In this document: positions 32,892 to 41,095 of the stretch, one piece after another
Position numbering within the stretch: position 1 is the stretch's first letter
Layout of the letters: every line of letters starts with the position of its first letter
Assembly (NCBI RefSeq): GCF_024741235.1
Contig: NZ_JANSKA010000003.1
Coordinates: 124,001-188,000 of the forward strand
Reading direction: 5' to 3'
Length of the DNA: 64,000 nt
Source of the DNA: Tractidigestivibacter montrealensis
GTDB lineage: Bacteria > Actinomycetota > Coriobacteriia > Coriobacteriales > Atopobiaceae
Notes under the pieces: generated by a model
The model's database searches: none
Told to the model about the DNA's origin: nothing
What the model saw: only the letters and a program-made list of their open reading frames with translations
Translations under genes and position numbers: made by a program

Positions 32892-33153
32892 GATGCTTTA
32901 CGCCCTCACGTTTCTTGAGGACGCCGAAACCATCTACTCCCCTCGCGTTCGCAAGCATCTCGAATCAGTCCTCTCGATGCTCGAGACCTTCCCGGAAAGT
33001 GGAACGCTCGTCTCCTCGGAATACCTTAAAAGCAGGTATGGAGGAGAAGTACGCCGATGCGATGTTGCGCCGTTCTATATCGTTTACACCTATGAGCGTT
33101 CAACCGATACGGTGCGGATACGTGGCCTTGTCCCACAGCGCTCTACCCACTAG
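32884..33153 (+). CDS. Type II toxin, RelE/ParE superfamily
   Basis: The 89-aa basic protein has the small RelE/ParE fold: a first strand (MLYALTFLEDAETIY), a helix pair (RVRKHLESVLSMLETFPESG), and a C-terminal sheet (FYIVYTYERSTDTVRIRGL). The terminal strand with Val-Arg-Ile-Arg is typical. RelE-type members cleave mRNA in the ribosome and ParE-type members poison gyrase; sequence alone does not decide. It overlaps the antitoxin gene by 8 nt and is separated from nrdG by 28 bp, so nrdG may be transcribed from the toxin-antitoxin promoter. Confidence 0.7.
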   Translation: MAKMLYALTFLEDAETIYSPRVRKHLESVLSMLETFPESGTLVSSEYLKSRYGGEVRRCDVAPFYIVYTYERSTDTVRIRGLVPQRSTH

Positions 33154-33181
33154 CACGTCTCAATCCAAAAGGGGTCTTCCC

Positions 33182-33730
33182 ATGAACTACGCAACCATCA
33201 AGTACTGTGACATTGCCAACGGGGTCGGAGTGCGCACCTCGCTCTTTGTCTCTGGCTGCCGTCTGCACTGCAAGAACTGCTTCAACGAGGAGGCATGGAG
33301 CTTCTCGGCCGGCAAGCCGTTCACGCAGGAGACCGAGGAGGAGATCCTCTCGTCACTTGCCGCACCATACGTCGACGGCCTCTCCGTCCTGGGCGGAGAA
33401 CCCACAGAGCCGGAGAACGCCGCGGCCCTGGCACCCTTCCTCGAGCGCGTGCGGGCAACCTACCCCGAGAAGAACATCTGGATGTACTCCGGGCGCACCT
33501 GGGAGCAGCTCACCGGCAGCGGAGACCACGCCTCGCCCGATATGGACCGCATTCTCGCCTGCCTGAACGTCCTGGTAGATGGCCCCTTTGTACAGGAGCT
33601 GCACGATATCACGCTGCGCTTTCGCGGCTCGTCGAACCAGCGTCTCATCGATGTCCCCGCAACGCTTGCCACGGGCAAAGTCACCATATGGGAGGACGAC
33701 CCCCAGTTTGCCCAGCATGCGTGGGCATAA
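33182..33730 (+). CDS. nrdG: Anaerobic ribonucleotide reductase-activating protein (radical SAM)
   Basis: The 182-aa radical-SAM activase creates the glycyl radical on NrdD, using S-adenosylmethionine and a 4Fe-4S cluster. The cluster motif is CRLHCKNC, preceded by NGVGVRTSLFVSG and followed by the GGEP motif SVLGGEPTEPEN. Later motifs (MYSGRTWEQL and VDGPFV) fit NrdG. The ATG at 33182 has AAAAGGGG upstream. It normally follows nrdD directly; here a terminator and a toxin-antitoxin pair intervene. A perfect hairpin follows its stop. Confidence 0.95.
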   Translation: MNYATIKYCDIANGVGVRTSLFVSGCRLHCKNCFNEEAWSFSAGKPFTQETEEEILSSLAAPYVDGLSVLGGEPTEPENAAALAPFLERVRATYPEKNIWMYSGRTWEQLTGSGDHASPDMDRILACLNVLVDGPFVQELHDITLRFRGSSNQRLIDVPATLATGKVTIWEDDPQFAQHAWA

Positions 33731-33732
33731 AT

Positions 33733-33764
33733 AATGGCGCCCCGGCCGAAACCGGGGCGCCATT
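33733..33764. terminator. Bidirectional terminator between nrdG and hsp20
   Basis: A perfect 13-bp stem, AATGGCGCCCCGG and CCGGGGCGCCATT, has a CCGAAA loop. It sits 2 nt past the nrdG stop and 37 bp past the converging hsp20 stop. Confidence 0.8.
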
Positions 33765-33800
33765 GCATACTGCGCGCTGCATGGGGCAAAGCCTACGCTG

Positions 33801-34229
33801 CTAGTCGATTGCGACCTTCGTGACGTTGGACTTCTCGGCCTGCTTGGGGACATTGACGGTAAGGACGCCGCCGTCCATCTTTGCGGTGAGTCCATCCGTC
33901 GCGGCATCCTTCAGGTACACGCCACGACTTGCCTGCCACTCCGAGGTCTCCTTCTGCAGGTAGTTCTTGTTCTTCTCCTCGTCAGACTCCTTCTTGTCCA
34001 CCGAGATGGAGAGCCTGCCCTCGTTGAGCTCGACGCCGACCTCGTCCTTCTTGACGCCCGGGAGCTCGGCGGTGACCACGTACTTGTCGCCCGCGTCCTC
34101 GACGTTCATCTTGAAGGCGTCATCTGCGCTGATCGCTGCGAGAGGAGCGAAGAAGTCGTCGAAGGCTCCAAACGGCCAAGCCCTGCGAAGTGCCTTCTCG
34201 TAGTCACTATAAGGAACCATGCCAGCCAT
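33801..34229 (-). CDS. Hsp20/alpha-crystallin small heat-shock protein
   Basis: The 142-aa chaperone holds unfolding proteins in the cytoplasm. The alpha-crystallin domain spans about residues 40-140: KMNVEDAGDKYVVTAELPGV, core VVTAELPGVKKDEVGVELNE, then LSISVDKK and the terminal AKMDGGVLTVNVPK (GxLTVxVPK). The N-terminal arm is short (YSDYEKALRRAWPFGAFDDFF). ATG 34229 has AGAAGGAG upstream and is preferred over the longer frame from 34322, which runs through the control region. A HAIR-like inverted repeat at 34335 suggests heat-shock control by an HspR-type repressor. Confidence 0.93.
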   Translation of the reverse strand: MAGMVPYSDYEKALRRAWPFGAFDDFFAPLAAISADDAFKMNVEDAGDKYVVTAELPGVKKDEVGVELNEGRLSISVDKKESDEEKNKNYLQKETSEWQASRGVYLKDAATDGLTAKMDGGVLTVNVPKQAEKSNVTKVAID

Positions 34230-34324
34230 CGTTACCACTCCTTCTATGTGGTGGAAGCCCTTTCTTTGGGCTTCCTTGGGTTCACTCTTATATGTTCCCC
34301 GCTGCGATTCCTTTATACACACTA

Positions 34325-34355
34325 TCTAAGTTTTTCTAAGTCAATCGTACTTAGA
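34325..34355 (-). promoter_or_regulatory. HAIR-like heat-shock operator upstream of hsp20
   Basis: TCTAAGT and ACTTAGA form a perfect 7-7-7 dyad (34335-34355), with a third half-site TCTAAGT at 34325-34331. The geometry matches the HspR site of actinobacteria (CTTGAGT, 7 nt, ACTCAAG), though the bases differ. A TTGACT-like -35 element overlaps it on the minus strand. It lies about 100 bp upstream of the start codon. Confidence 0.6.
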
Positions 34356-34727
34356 TATTTCTCAAACCTCGAGGTACAGCAGCCCGCCTCTCTCACCCCA
34401 ACTACGCCAAACCACGCACGGTCGCGATTGAGCTTTGTGTGATGCTGGGCTTTTGCCCGTCTCGTCCCTCACCCGTGCGTAGTTCCAACGCCTGACGGGG
34501 TAGTGGAATCGCCTCACGCTTCCACCCTCTCTTCCCTCGAGGCATTTGTGGGGCAAGAATTCGACATCTTGCTGCTCATTCAACGCGAATTCTGTTCGAA
34601 AACGACCCGACAACGACAGGGGTTACAGGATGGTTGTTCTGGCACCCAGGCGTGAACGCCGCAGTGAGAATCGTGGGGAGAACCACAGCGTCTAGACTGG
34701 GAAGGCGGCGGACGAGAGGAGCGGCAC
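34356..34727. other. 372-bp gene-free stretch upstream of the DUF3810 gene
   Basis: I find no gene, tRNA or riboswitch here. The only structure noted is an inverted pair around ACGCACGG (about 34413) and CCGTGCGT (about 34475). Confidence 0.5.
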
Positions 34728-35846
34728 ATGGCAAGGGGCGGCCGAGAAAAGCAGGACCAGGCGACAAGGAACCGCCTTGTGGCAGCAGCCCTCCTGGCAG
34801 CCGCCTGCCCGCTGCTCGCAATGCTCTTTTCGCAGCCAAGCCTGCAGGCAATCCTCTTCCCCGGCTACCGACGACTCTCGGAGCTCCTGATGTCCGCGCT
34901 CGCCACCGCAACCTCCGTGGCCCCCTTTGCCATCTGGGACTGGCTCACGGCAGGCCTTGTGGTGGCGGCCTTCACGACGCTGGTGCGCCGCATCCGCCGT
35001 CACCGGCGCATGCTTCCGTGGTTCTCAGTTGTGGCACTGGTCGTCGCCGCAACGGCACTCCTGGGCACCGCCGGCTGGGCGCTCAACCACTATGCCCCGG
35101 AGCTCTCGCAGGACCTTGGCCTTGAGGTTGGCCAGTACAGCGAGGACCAGCTTGCCGACGCCACCTCGTACTACCTTAACCAGGCGGCCTCCCGCGCCCA
35201 GCTTGTTCCGCGCGAGGAGGACGGCACCCTCTCCCACCAGGACTTCTACGAGCTGGCACGCATCGCCGGGGCATCGTACGCACCGCTCTCCCAGCGCTAC
35301 GAGGTCTTCTCAGGCAGCACCGCCCCCGTCAAGTCGCTTCTGCTCTTTGGCGAGCCCCTGCTCTACAGCGGCCACACGGGAATCTTCTGGGCCGCAACCG
35401 CGGAGTCGAGCGTGCCCCTTCACACCGCGATCGCCGAGCTCCCCTTCACGATGTGCCACGAGGCCGCGCACCGGCTGGGCATAGCCAGCGAGCAGGAAGC
35501 CAACTTCTCGGCGTTTCTCGCATGCTCTGCCAGCGATGACGTGCGCTTCTCGTACTCTGGCTACTACTCTGCCTTCAACTACTGCGTAAATGCACTGCTG
35601 GCACAAGACCCGGAGCGCGCCCAGCAGTTGGTCTCGGACGCGCTCGCAGGTGCAAACGGCGCCGGCGTGGCACTCGTGCTGAAAGACCGCGCCGCCACCC
35701 AGAAGCACTACCAGGCCTTCGAAGGTCCCTTCGAGGACGTGGGCACCACGGTCAACGACACCTACCTCAAGAGCTTTGGCGAGAAGGACGGTGTGCGCTC
35801 ATACGGCCTGGTTGTTGACTACCTGCTCGCCTGGCTCGACGAGTAG
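34728..35846 (+). CDS. DUF3810 membrane-anchored metalloprotease-like protein
   Basis: The 372-aa protein has three N-terminal membrane segments (about residues 17-36, 70-90 and 98-125) and a large domain beyond. That domain carries the zinc-protease-like MCHEAAHRLGIASEQEANFSA, core CHEAAHRLG, with a second acidic residue in the ASEQEANF segment. This combination is characteristic of the DUF3810 family, whose function is unknown. ATG 34728 follows GAGAGGAGCGG. Its 3' end overlaps that of the converging alpha-amylase gene by 28 bp, with no room for a terminator between them. Confidence 0.85.
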   Translation: MARGGREKQDQATRNRLVAAALLAAACPLLAMLFSQPSLQAILFPGYRRLSELLMSALATATSVAPFAIWDWLTAGLVVAAFTTLVRRIRRHRRMLPWFSVVALVVAATALLGTAGWALNHYAPELSQDLGLEVGQYSEDQLADATSYYLNQAASRAQLVPREEDGTLSHQDFYELARIAGASYAPLSQRYEVFSGSTAPVKSLLLFGEPLLYSGHTGIFWAATAESSVPLHTAIAELPFTMCHEAAHRLGIASEQEANFSAFLACSASDDVRFSYSGYYSAFNYCVNALLAQDPERAQQLVSDALAGANGAGVALVLKDRAATQKHYQAFEGPFEDVGTTVNDTYLKSFGEKDGVRSYGLVVDYLLAWLDE

Positions 35847-37414
35847 CGCTCGGCGTCGCGCCGGATGCGGTCCCCCTCGCGACGCTCCTCCTCGGTAGGC
35901 GGCGGCAGGTGCGCGCCAAGGTCCGCGGGCACGTCGCGCCCATAGCGCACGATGTCGTTCTCGAGCACGCCAGCCGTATCCTCGGGCAGGTACACCGAGA
36001 GGCCCCCGCCCTTGCAGACAAACTCAGCGCATCCGTCGTCCCCCACGCTGGCGTCGGACTCCCCGCCAAGCACCGAGACCCACCGCTCGCCGGCGTGGCG
36101 CGACCCCACGTACATGCGCTTTGCTCCGCCTGCGCGATCGGTGAGCACGCACGCCACGCCGGAGCCGCCGTGGCGCCCGTCGCCCTCGCGCGTCCAGCCA
36201 ACAACATCCGGGTCGTCGAGGTAGTCGTGCTGCGGCCCGTAGGCAAAGCGACGCCGCAGCTCCATGAGCAGCGGCAGCTCGCGCACGGCGGGAATGTTGC
36301 CGTCGTTGGGCATGCCAAAGAGGTCACCGTAGAAGACGCACGGGTAGCCCGCCTCGCGCAGCAGGATGAGCGCGTATGCCGAGGGCTTGAACCAGCTCTG
36401 CACAAAGGACTGGAGCGCCTGCCCAGGCTGTGTGTCGTGGTTCTCGACAAAGGTCACGGCGCGCGTGGGATCGGCGCCCACAAGCGTACCGTCAAAGAGA
36501 TGTCGCAGGTCAGCGCTCCCAAACGAGCAGGATGCCTGGTACAGGTGGTAGTGGAGCGGCACGTCAAAGAGGCTCATCGCGCGCTCAGAGCCAAGGTAGG
36601 CCTTAAGCTCACCCACATCCGGAGACCAGTACTCCCCCACTGTGAAGAGCTCCTTGCCAAACTCCTGGCGCAACGCCGGCAGCCAGCGGAGAAAGAACTG
36701 GCGGTCCATGTGCTTGAGCGCGTCCAGCCTAAAGCCATCGAGGTCACAGGTCGAGAGGTACCACTCGCCCCAGCGCAGCAACTCGTCGTAGACGGGCTGG
36801 TACATCTCGTCCACGTCGCAGCCCATGAGGTAGTCGTAGTTGCCGTTGTCACGGTGGTCCACCTGCTCGCTCCAGTGCTTGCCGTCAAAAAGGTAGATGG
36901 CGTTCGCATGCGTTGTCTCGTCGTAGTCCACGCCGTGAAAGCAGGTCCAGTTCCACTTGAAGGCAGAGTACTTGTCGCCGCGCCCGGGAAAGTCGAAGCG
37001 CGTCCAAGCCGTGATGTCGCGCGGCGCCGAGACGGGCTGCTCGCGGTTGTACGAGGCAACCTCGGTCGCGCGTACGCGCTCCGTTCCGTCGGCGCCCATG
37101 CGGTGGTCGAGAACCACGTCGGCCACGGCCTGCATGCCCGCCGCGTGAATCGCGTCGATGGCGGCCAGGTACTCCTCCCGCGTGCCATACTTGGTGCGCA
37201 CGGAGCCCTTCTGGTCGAACTCTCCCAGGTCATAGGTGTCGTACACGCCATAGCCAACGTCGTTTGCGCCGGCCATGCCCTTGTATGCGGGCGGCAGCCA
37301 CACGGCGGTGATGCCATTGTCGGCAAAGAGCTGGGCATCCTCGGCCAGGCGGCGCCAGTGCCCGCCGTCCGCGTCGAGGTACCACGAGAAGCCTTGGAGC
37401 ATCGTGCCGTTCAT
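35819..37414 (-). CDS. Cytoplasmic alpha-amylase (GH13)
   Basis: The 531-aa alpha-amylase belongs to the intracellular GH13_5 type that cuts starch or maltodextrin alpha-1,4 bonds. Motifs are GYGVYDTYDLGEFDQKGSV, ADVVLDHRMGADG, GFRLDALKHMDRQF (nucleophile Asp), LFTVGEYWSPD (acid/base Glu) and FVENHDTQPGQAL (third Asp). No signal peptide is present; it starts directly at MNGTMLQGFSWY. The ATG at 37414 is preferred on family length, although its ribosome-binding site is weak and it lies 17 bp after the small membrane gene, suggesting translational coupling. It overlaps the DUF3810 gene tail to tail by 28 bp. Confidence 0.93.
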   Translation of the reverse strand: MNGTMLQGFSWYLDADGGHWRRLAEDAQLFADNGITAVWLPPAYKGMAGANDVGYGVYDTYDLGEFDQKGSVRTKYGTREEYLAAIDAIHAAGMQAVADVVLDHRMGADGTERVRATEVASYNREQPVSAPRDITAWTRFDFPGRGDKYSAFKWNWTCFHGVDYDETTHANAIYLFDGKHWSEQVDHRDNGNYDYLMGCDVDEMYQPVYDELLRWGEWYLSTCDLDGFRLDALKHMDRQFFLRWLPALRQEFGKELFTVGEYWSPDVGELKAYLGSERAMSLFDVPLHYHLYQASCSFGSADLRHLFDGTLVGADPTRAVTFVENHDTQPGQALQSFVQSWFKPSAYALILLREAGYPCVFYGDLFGMPNDGNIPAVRELPLLMELRRRFAYGPQHDYLDDPDVVGWTREGDGRHGGSGVACVLTDRAGGAKRMYVGSRHAGERWVSVLGGESDASVGDDGCAEFVCKGGGLSVYLPEDTAGVLENDIVRYGRDVPADLGAHLPPPTEEERREGDRIRRDAERYSSSQASR

Positions 37415-37431
37415 AAGCGCAGCCGCCGCAC

Positions 37432-37692
37432 CTACCCTATGCGCGTGGGGTGTGCGCAGGCCACAACTGCCGCAACTATGGCCACGAGGATGGCGGGCGC
37501 AAAGCCAATGAGCCCTAGCACCAGCGAGGCAAGGAAGAGCCACCACACCACTCGCAGCCCAGCGCCAATCGCCCAGCCCATCACGCGAAGTACGCCCACG
37601 ACAAGGGCAAACACAAGCCACACCGCGATAACCGCCAGCATGACCGACGCAAGCAGAACGGCAAGAAGCGATGCGAGAAGAAACGTAACCAT
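37432..37692 (-). CDS. Small hydrophobic membrane protein upstream of the alpha-amylase
   Basis: The 86-aa product is nearly all Val, Leu, Ala and Ile, with two to three predicted membrane helices (LLASLLAVLLASVMLAVIAV and a second stretch from WWLFLASLVLGLIGF). No known domain. ATG 37692 follows GGGAAGG. It lies 17 bp upstream of the amylase gene on the same strand. The extreme composition makes a chance ORF possible, but the start signal and spacing favour a real gene. Confidence 0.55.
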   Translation of the reverse strand: MVTFLLASLLAVLLASVMLAVIAVWLVFALVVGVLRVMGWAIGAGLRVVWWLFLASLVLGLIGFAPAILVAIVAAVVACAHPTRIG

Positions 37693-37891
37693 GGGAACCT
37701 TCCCTTCGGGACGCCAACGCGGCGTCCACCTGTTACGGGAATCCTACCCCTTTAGCCCAAAAAGCTTGCGCCAGCCACAATGCCCGCGTCCTGTTCAGCA
37801 TCGCGAAACACACTTGAAACAATATTGCCAACGTGTTACAACGGTCTTGTAAAAACTACAGGCCGTTTAAGAAAGTCGCAGGTGACGGCAT

Positions 37892-38071
37892 ATGTCCAGC
37901 ATTTCAGGTCCGCTCTTTATTCTCGCCGTGTTTCTCATCACAATCGCCCTGCTCGTTGGCGCCGTGCTCGTGGCGGCTGCGGCTCAGGCACTTGTGAACA
38001 GGGTGCGCGGCCAGCATGGTCCGCAGCAAAACGCGACCACCTATCCCACGATGCTCTATCCGCGCTACTAG
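37892..38071 (+). CDS. 59-residue single-pass membrane miniprotein
   Basis: This short ORF starts at ATG 37892 after AGGTGACGGCAT and ends TAG at 38069-38071. One strong membrane helix (PLFILAVFLITIALLVGAVL, extending into AAAAQALV) is followed by a polar tail with QHGPQQN, ending PTMLYPRY. It is too short for usual gene callers and has no recognised family. A GC-rich hairpin with a TTCTTG tail follows at 38109. It lies alone between the divergent amylase operon and the converging coaX gene. Confidence 0.55.
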   Translation: MSSISGPLFILAVFLITIALLVGAVLVAAAAQALVNRVRGQHGPQQNATTYPTMLYPRY

Positions 38072-38108
38072 CTACCTGCGCGCAGGAGAGGCGCACAGAC
38101 GACTCGCG

Positions 38109-38149
38109 ACGGCCCGGACGGGAAGTGCCCGCCCGGGCCGTTCTTGTGC
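38109..38149. terminator. Hairpin terminator downstream of the 59-residue ORF / coaX
   Basis: ACGGCCCGG and CCGGGCCGT pair, with inner GGG/CCC pairing, and TTCTTGTG follows on the plus strand. It sits between converging genes. Confidence 0.65.
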
Positions 38150-38172
38150 GCAACCCCGCTTGCCGGGCCCCA

Positions 38173-39051
38173 CTACCTCCTGCGAACGACCCCAAGGCGC
38201 AGCTGATGAAGTCCGCGCAGCGTGAGAGTCTTGTCCACCACGGCCGTATGAGACACAAGAGGCGCCAAGCGACCAGCACCGCTGCCCGTGAGCACGACGG
38301 GAGCCTCCTCGCCAAGCTCGGCAAAAACACGATCGAGAAGACCATCCACGCGGGCGACCTCGCCAAAGACCACGCCGGACTGCATGGCCTCGCGCGTGGA
38401 ACGACCGATGGCCGCCTTGGGTGCATGCAGCTCGATCACGGGCAGGCGGGCTGCGGCGCGGGAGAGCGCCTGCGCCCCAAGCGCAAGCCCCGGCGCGATA
38501 ATTCCGCCGAGAAACGCCCCCTCACCATCAATGACCTCGATATTCATGGTGGTCCCAAAGTCCACCGCCACGACCGGTGCCCCATAGGTGGCACGCGCGG
38601 CCACCACGTCTGCTATGCGGTCGGGACCAATCTCGACAGGGTCGCTGTAGCGCATGCGCAGCCCTGTCTTGAGACCCGGCCCCACTACCACGGGTCGCGT
38701 GCGGCAGGCCGTTTCCAGCGCCGCCGACCAGGCCTCCGTTAACGATGGGACCACGCAGGAGAGAACCGCGTCGAGTGGCGGCTCGGCAAAGGTCGCGGCA
38801 CGCGTGGGGGCGAGGGTGCGCTGCTCGGCAACGTCGCGCGCAAGCACGCCCAAGACCTGCGCCACCTGCATGCGGGCCTCGTCGGCCGTGAGTTTCTCGG
38901 GCGTGGTGAGCTCCCAGGTACCCAGCGGCTCATCCGTCTCGCCGGCGTCCGCCGAGAAGAGCCCAAAGCCGGTTGAGGTGTTGCCCACGTCAACGGCAAG
39001 AACACAGCGTCCCTCACCCGCAGCAGGGCTGGCCTGCTCACCCTTTCCCAT
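38173..39051 (-). CDS. coaX: Type III pantothenate kinase
   Basis: The 292-aa ASKHA-fold kinase phosphorylates pantothenate, the first step of CoA synthesis. Family motifs: the phosphate loop VLAVDVGNTSTGFGLF (DVGNT), the pantothenate site GPDRIADVVAA, and VVAVDFGTTMNIEV. Type III enzymes need a monovalent cation and are not inhibited by CoA. ATG 39051 has GAAGGGAG upstream; the longer in-frame start at 39084 has none. It is divergent from the OPT transporter gene. Confidence 0.94.
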   Translation of the reverse strand: MGKGEQASPAAGEGRCVLAVDVGNTSTGFGLFSADAGETDEPLGTWELTTPEKLTADEARMQVAQVLGVLARDVAEQRTLAPTRAATFAEPPLDAVLSCVVPSLTEAWSAALETACRTRPVVVGPGLKTGLRMRYSDPVEIGPDRIADVVAARATYGAPVVAVDFGTTMNIEVIDGEGAFLGGIIAPGLALGAQALSRAAARLPVIELHAPKAAIGRSTREAMQSGVVFGEVARVDGLLDRVFAELGEEAPVVLTGSGAGRLAPLVSHTAVVDKTLTLRGLHQLRLGVVRRR

Positions 39052-39199
39052 ATGCGCTCCCTTCGACGTCACCGCAGAGGCCATTCGCTATACTCTAGCA
39101 AGTCCGCGCGCATGTCCGGCGCACGGCACCGGTAACCCGACTCCTCGGCCCGCAACCGCCGGCCACCAGGGGGAGCGGATATACGCAAAGGAGAACAAC

Positions 39200-40918
39200 A
39201 TGGACAATCCCTCTGGCCGCGCCTCGTGGCGTGGGCAGCTGACGGCGCGCGGCGTCGTCATTGGCTGCATTGGCTGCGTCGTCATCACTGCTTCCTCCGC
39301 CTACACGGCGCTCAAGCTCGGCGCGCTGCCGTGGCCCATCGTGTTTGCGGCCATCGTCTCGCTCTTCTTCCTCAAGCTTCTGGGCAACGCCAGCCTGAAC
39401 GAGGCAAATGTCACGCACACTATCATGTCTGCCGGCGCCATGGTTGCGGGTGGCCTGGCCTTCACCATTCCCGGCGCATGGATGCTGGGATACGCCGACG
39501 AGGTGGGCTTTGCGCAGATGCTCGTTGTGGCGTTTGCCGGCACAGGCCTGGGCCTTGTTGCCACGGCAATCATCCACCGGCACTTCATTGTTGACGCGAA
39601 CCTGGAGTTTCCCATGGGTGCCTCCGCGGCGCAGACCCTGCGCGCAACCGAGGCCGGAGGCAAAACCGGACGCCGGCTCTTTGCCTCGATGGGACTAGCC
39701 GGCGTTTATGCTGTGCTGCGCGACGCACTTGGCGCCGTACCCTCCATGCTGGCGGCGCTCCCCATCCCCGGCGTGAGCTTTGGCATCTACAACTCTCCCA
39801 TGATGCTCTCGGTGGGATTTCTCGTGGGCGGCGTGGCCGTGGCCTGGTGGTTTGCGGGCGCCCTGCTCGCCAACTTTGGCATCGTGGTGGCAGGCAGCGC
39901 CGCAGGACTTTGGGCCGTCGACGCCGCACAGGGCATCGTGAAGAGCCTGGGCATGGGCCTCATGATGGGCGCCGGGCTTGCCGTGGTGGCAAAGGACATC
40001 GTGCCGCAGCTCGCGGGCATCGTGCGCGGCGTGCGGGGTGCCAGTAACGGCGCGGGCAGCGATAGCGATGGCGCGGGAGCGACGGAATCCCTGGTCACCG
40101 GCAATGTGCGCACCGACGCCGGCACGTTTGCGGTGATTGTCGCCGCCATCGTGGTTCTCATGTGCATGGGGCTTGGCCTTCCGCCGGTGGCGAGCATTGT
40201 GGTGGTGCTTCTCGCCTTTGTGACCACCGCGATGAGCGCGCAGTCATGCGGACAGACGGGCATCGACCCCATGGAGATCTTTGGCCTTATCGTGCTGCTG
40301 CTTGTCTCGGCATTTGCGCAGGTACGAGAGATGCAGCTCTTCTTCATTGCCGGCGTTGTGGCTGTTGCCTGCGGACTTGCCGGCGACGTGATGAACGACT
40401 TCAAGGCCGGAAGCATCCTTGGCACCGACCCGCGCGCCCAGTGGCTGGGGCAGGCCATCGGCGGCGTGCTGGGGGCAGTGGTCTCCGCTGCGGTCATGAT
40501 GGCGCTGGTGGAGGCATATGGACCGGACGCCTTTGGGCTGGGCAAGGAGTTTGTCTCGGCGCAGGCGAGCGTGGTGGCAACAATGGTCTCGGGCATCCCC
40601 AGCGTTCCCGCGTTTGTGATTGGCCTTGCGGCGGGCATCGCGCTCTACTGGGCGGGGCTGCCGGCCATGATGCTGGGGCTTGGCGTCTACCTGCCGTTCT
40701 ACATGTCGTTCACCGCTGCGCTGGGTGCGGCGCTCAAGTGGGTAATCGATCGCGTTCGTACCGCGCGCACGGCCAACCTGCCCGCAGACGAGCGCGCCGC
40801 GCGCGACGCCGACGCGCAGGAGGCGGGGGTGGTCATTGCCTCTGGCGTGCTGGGTGGCGAGTCGATCGTGGGTGTCATTATCGCAATGGTGAGCGTTATT
40901 GCGGGGCTTACGGCGTAG
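39200..40918 (+). CDS. OPT-family oligopeptide transporter
   Basis: The 572-aa membrane protein matches the OPT/YSL family, proton-coupled carriers for oligopeptides or metal-chelates. About 15 hydrophobic helices are visible, with LPWPIVFAAIVSLFFLKL, the conserved NEANVTHTIMSAGAMVAGGL (core NEANVTHTI) early on, and GIDPMEIFGL in the second half. The repeated GGxxxxxx-rich helices near the end are family-like. ATG 39200 follows AAAGGAG; the frame is open back to 38654, in antisense to coaX. It is monocistronic. Confidence 0.9.
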   Translation: MDNPSGRASWRGQLTARGVVIGCIGCVVITASSAYTALKLGALPWPIVFAAIVSLFFLKLLGNASLNEANVTHTIMSAGAMVAGGLAFTIPGAWMLGYADEVGFAQMLVVAFAGTGLGLVATAIIHRHFIVDANLEFPMGASAAQTLRATEAGGKTGRRLFASMGLAGVYAVLRDALGAVPSMLAALPIPGVSFGIYNSPMMLSVGFLVGGVAVAWWFAGALLANFGIVVAGSAAGLWAVDAAQGIVKSLGMGLMMGAGLAVVAKDIVPQLAGIVRGVRGASNGAGSDSDGAGATESLVTGNVRTDAGTFAVIVAAIVVLMCMGLGLPPVASIVVVLLAFVTTAMSAQSCGQTGIDPMEIFGLIVLLLVSAFAQVREMQLFFIAGVVAVACGLAGDVMNDFKAGSILGTDPRAQWLGQAIGGVLGAVVSAAVMMALVEAYGPDAFGLGKEFVSAQASVVATMVSGIPSVPAFVIGLAAGIALYWAGLPAMMLGLGVYLPFYMSFTAALGAALKWVIDRVRTARTANLPADERAARDADAQEAGVVIASGVLGGESIVGVIIAMVSVIAGLTA

Positions 40919-40969
40919 AGACGCGAGGGCACGTCGCCGGAAGGCGCATTTTGGCAGCGCTCGCATTCA

Positions 40970-41008
40970 AAAGGGCCCCTCCGGCGACTTTTTGTCTCCG
41001 GAGGGGCC
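40970..41008. terminator. Bidirectional terminator between the OPT and malY genes
   Basis: GGCCCCTCCGG and CCGGAGGGGCC pair perfectly (11 bp) around a 13-nt loop. On the minus strand the stem is followed by CTTTTGAATG. It lies 51 bp past the OPT stop and 87 bp past the converging MalY stop. Confidence 0.8.
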
Positions 41009-41095
41009 TGTGTGTTGCAAACGACGCAAAAGAGTCTCTTTGGCGACATTCATTGATGCGTCGCGCTGCCGGCACCCGCCGCCGACGCCGCACCG

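Noticed and set aside
34356-34727. Small stable RNA or tRNA
   Set aside because: No TψC-like GTTCGANTC with matching acceptor stem and no SRP, RNase P or tmRNA signature was found; only one weak inverted pair.
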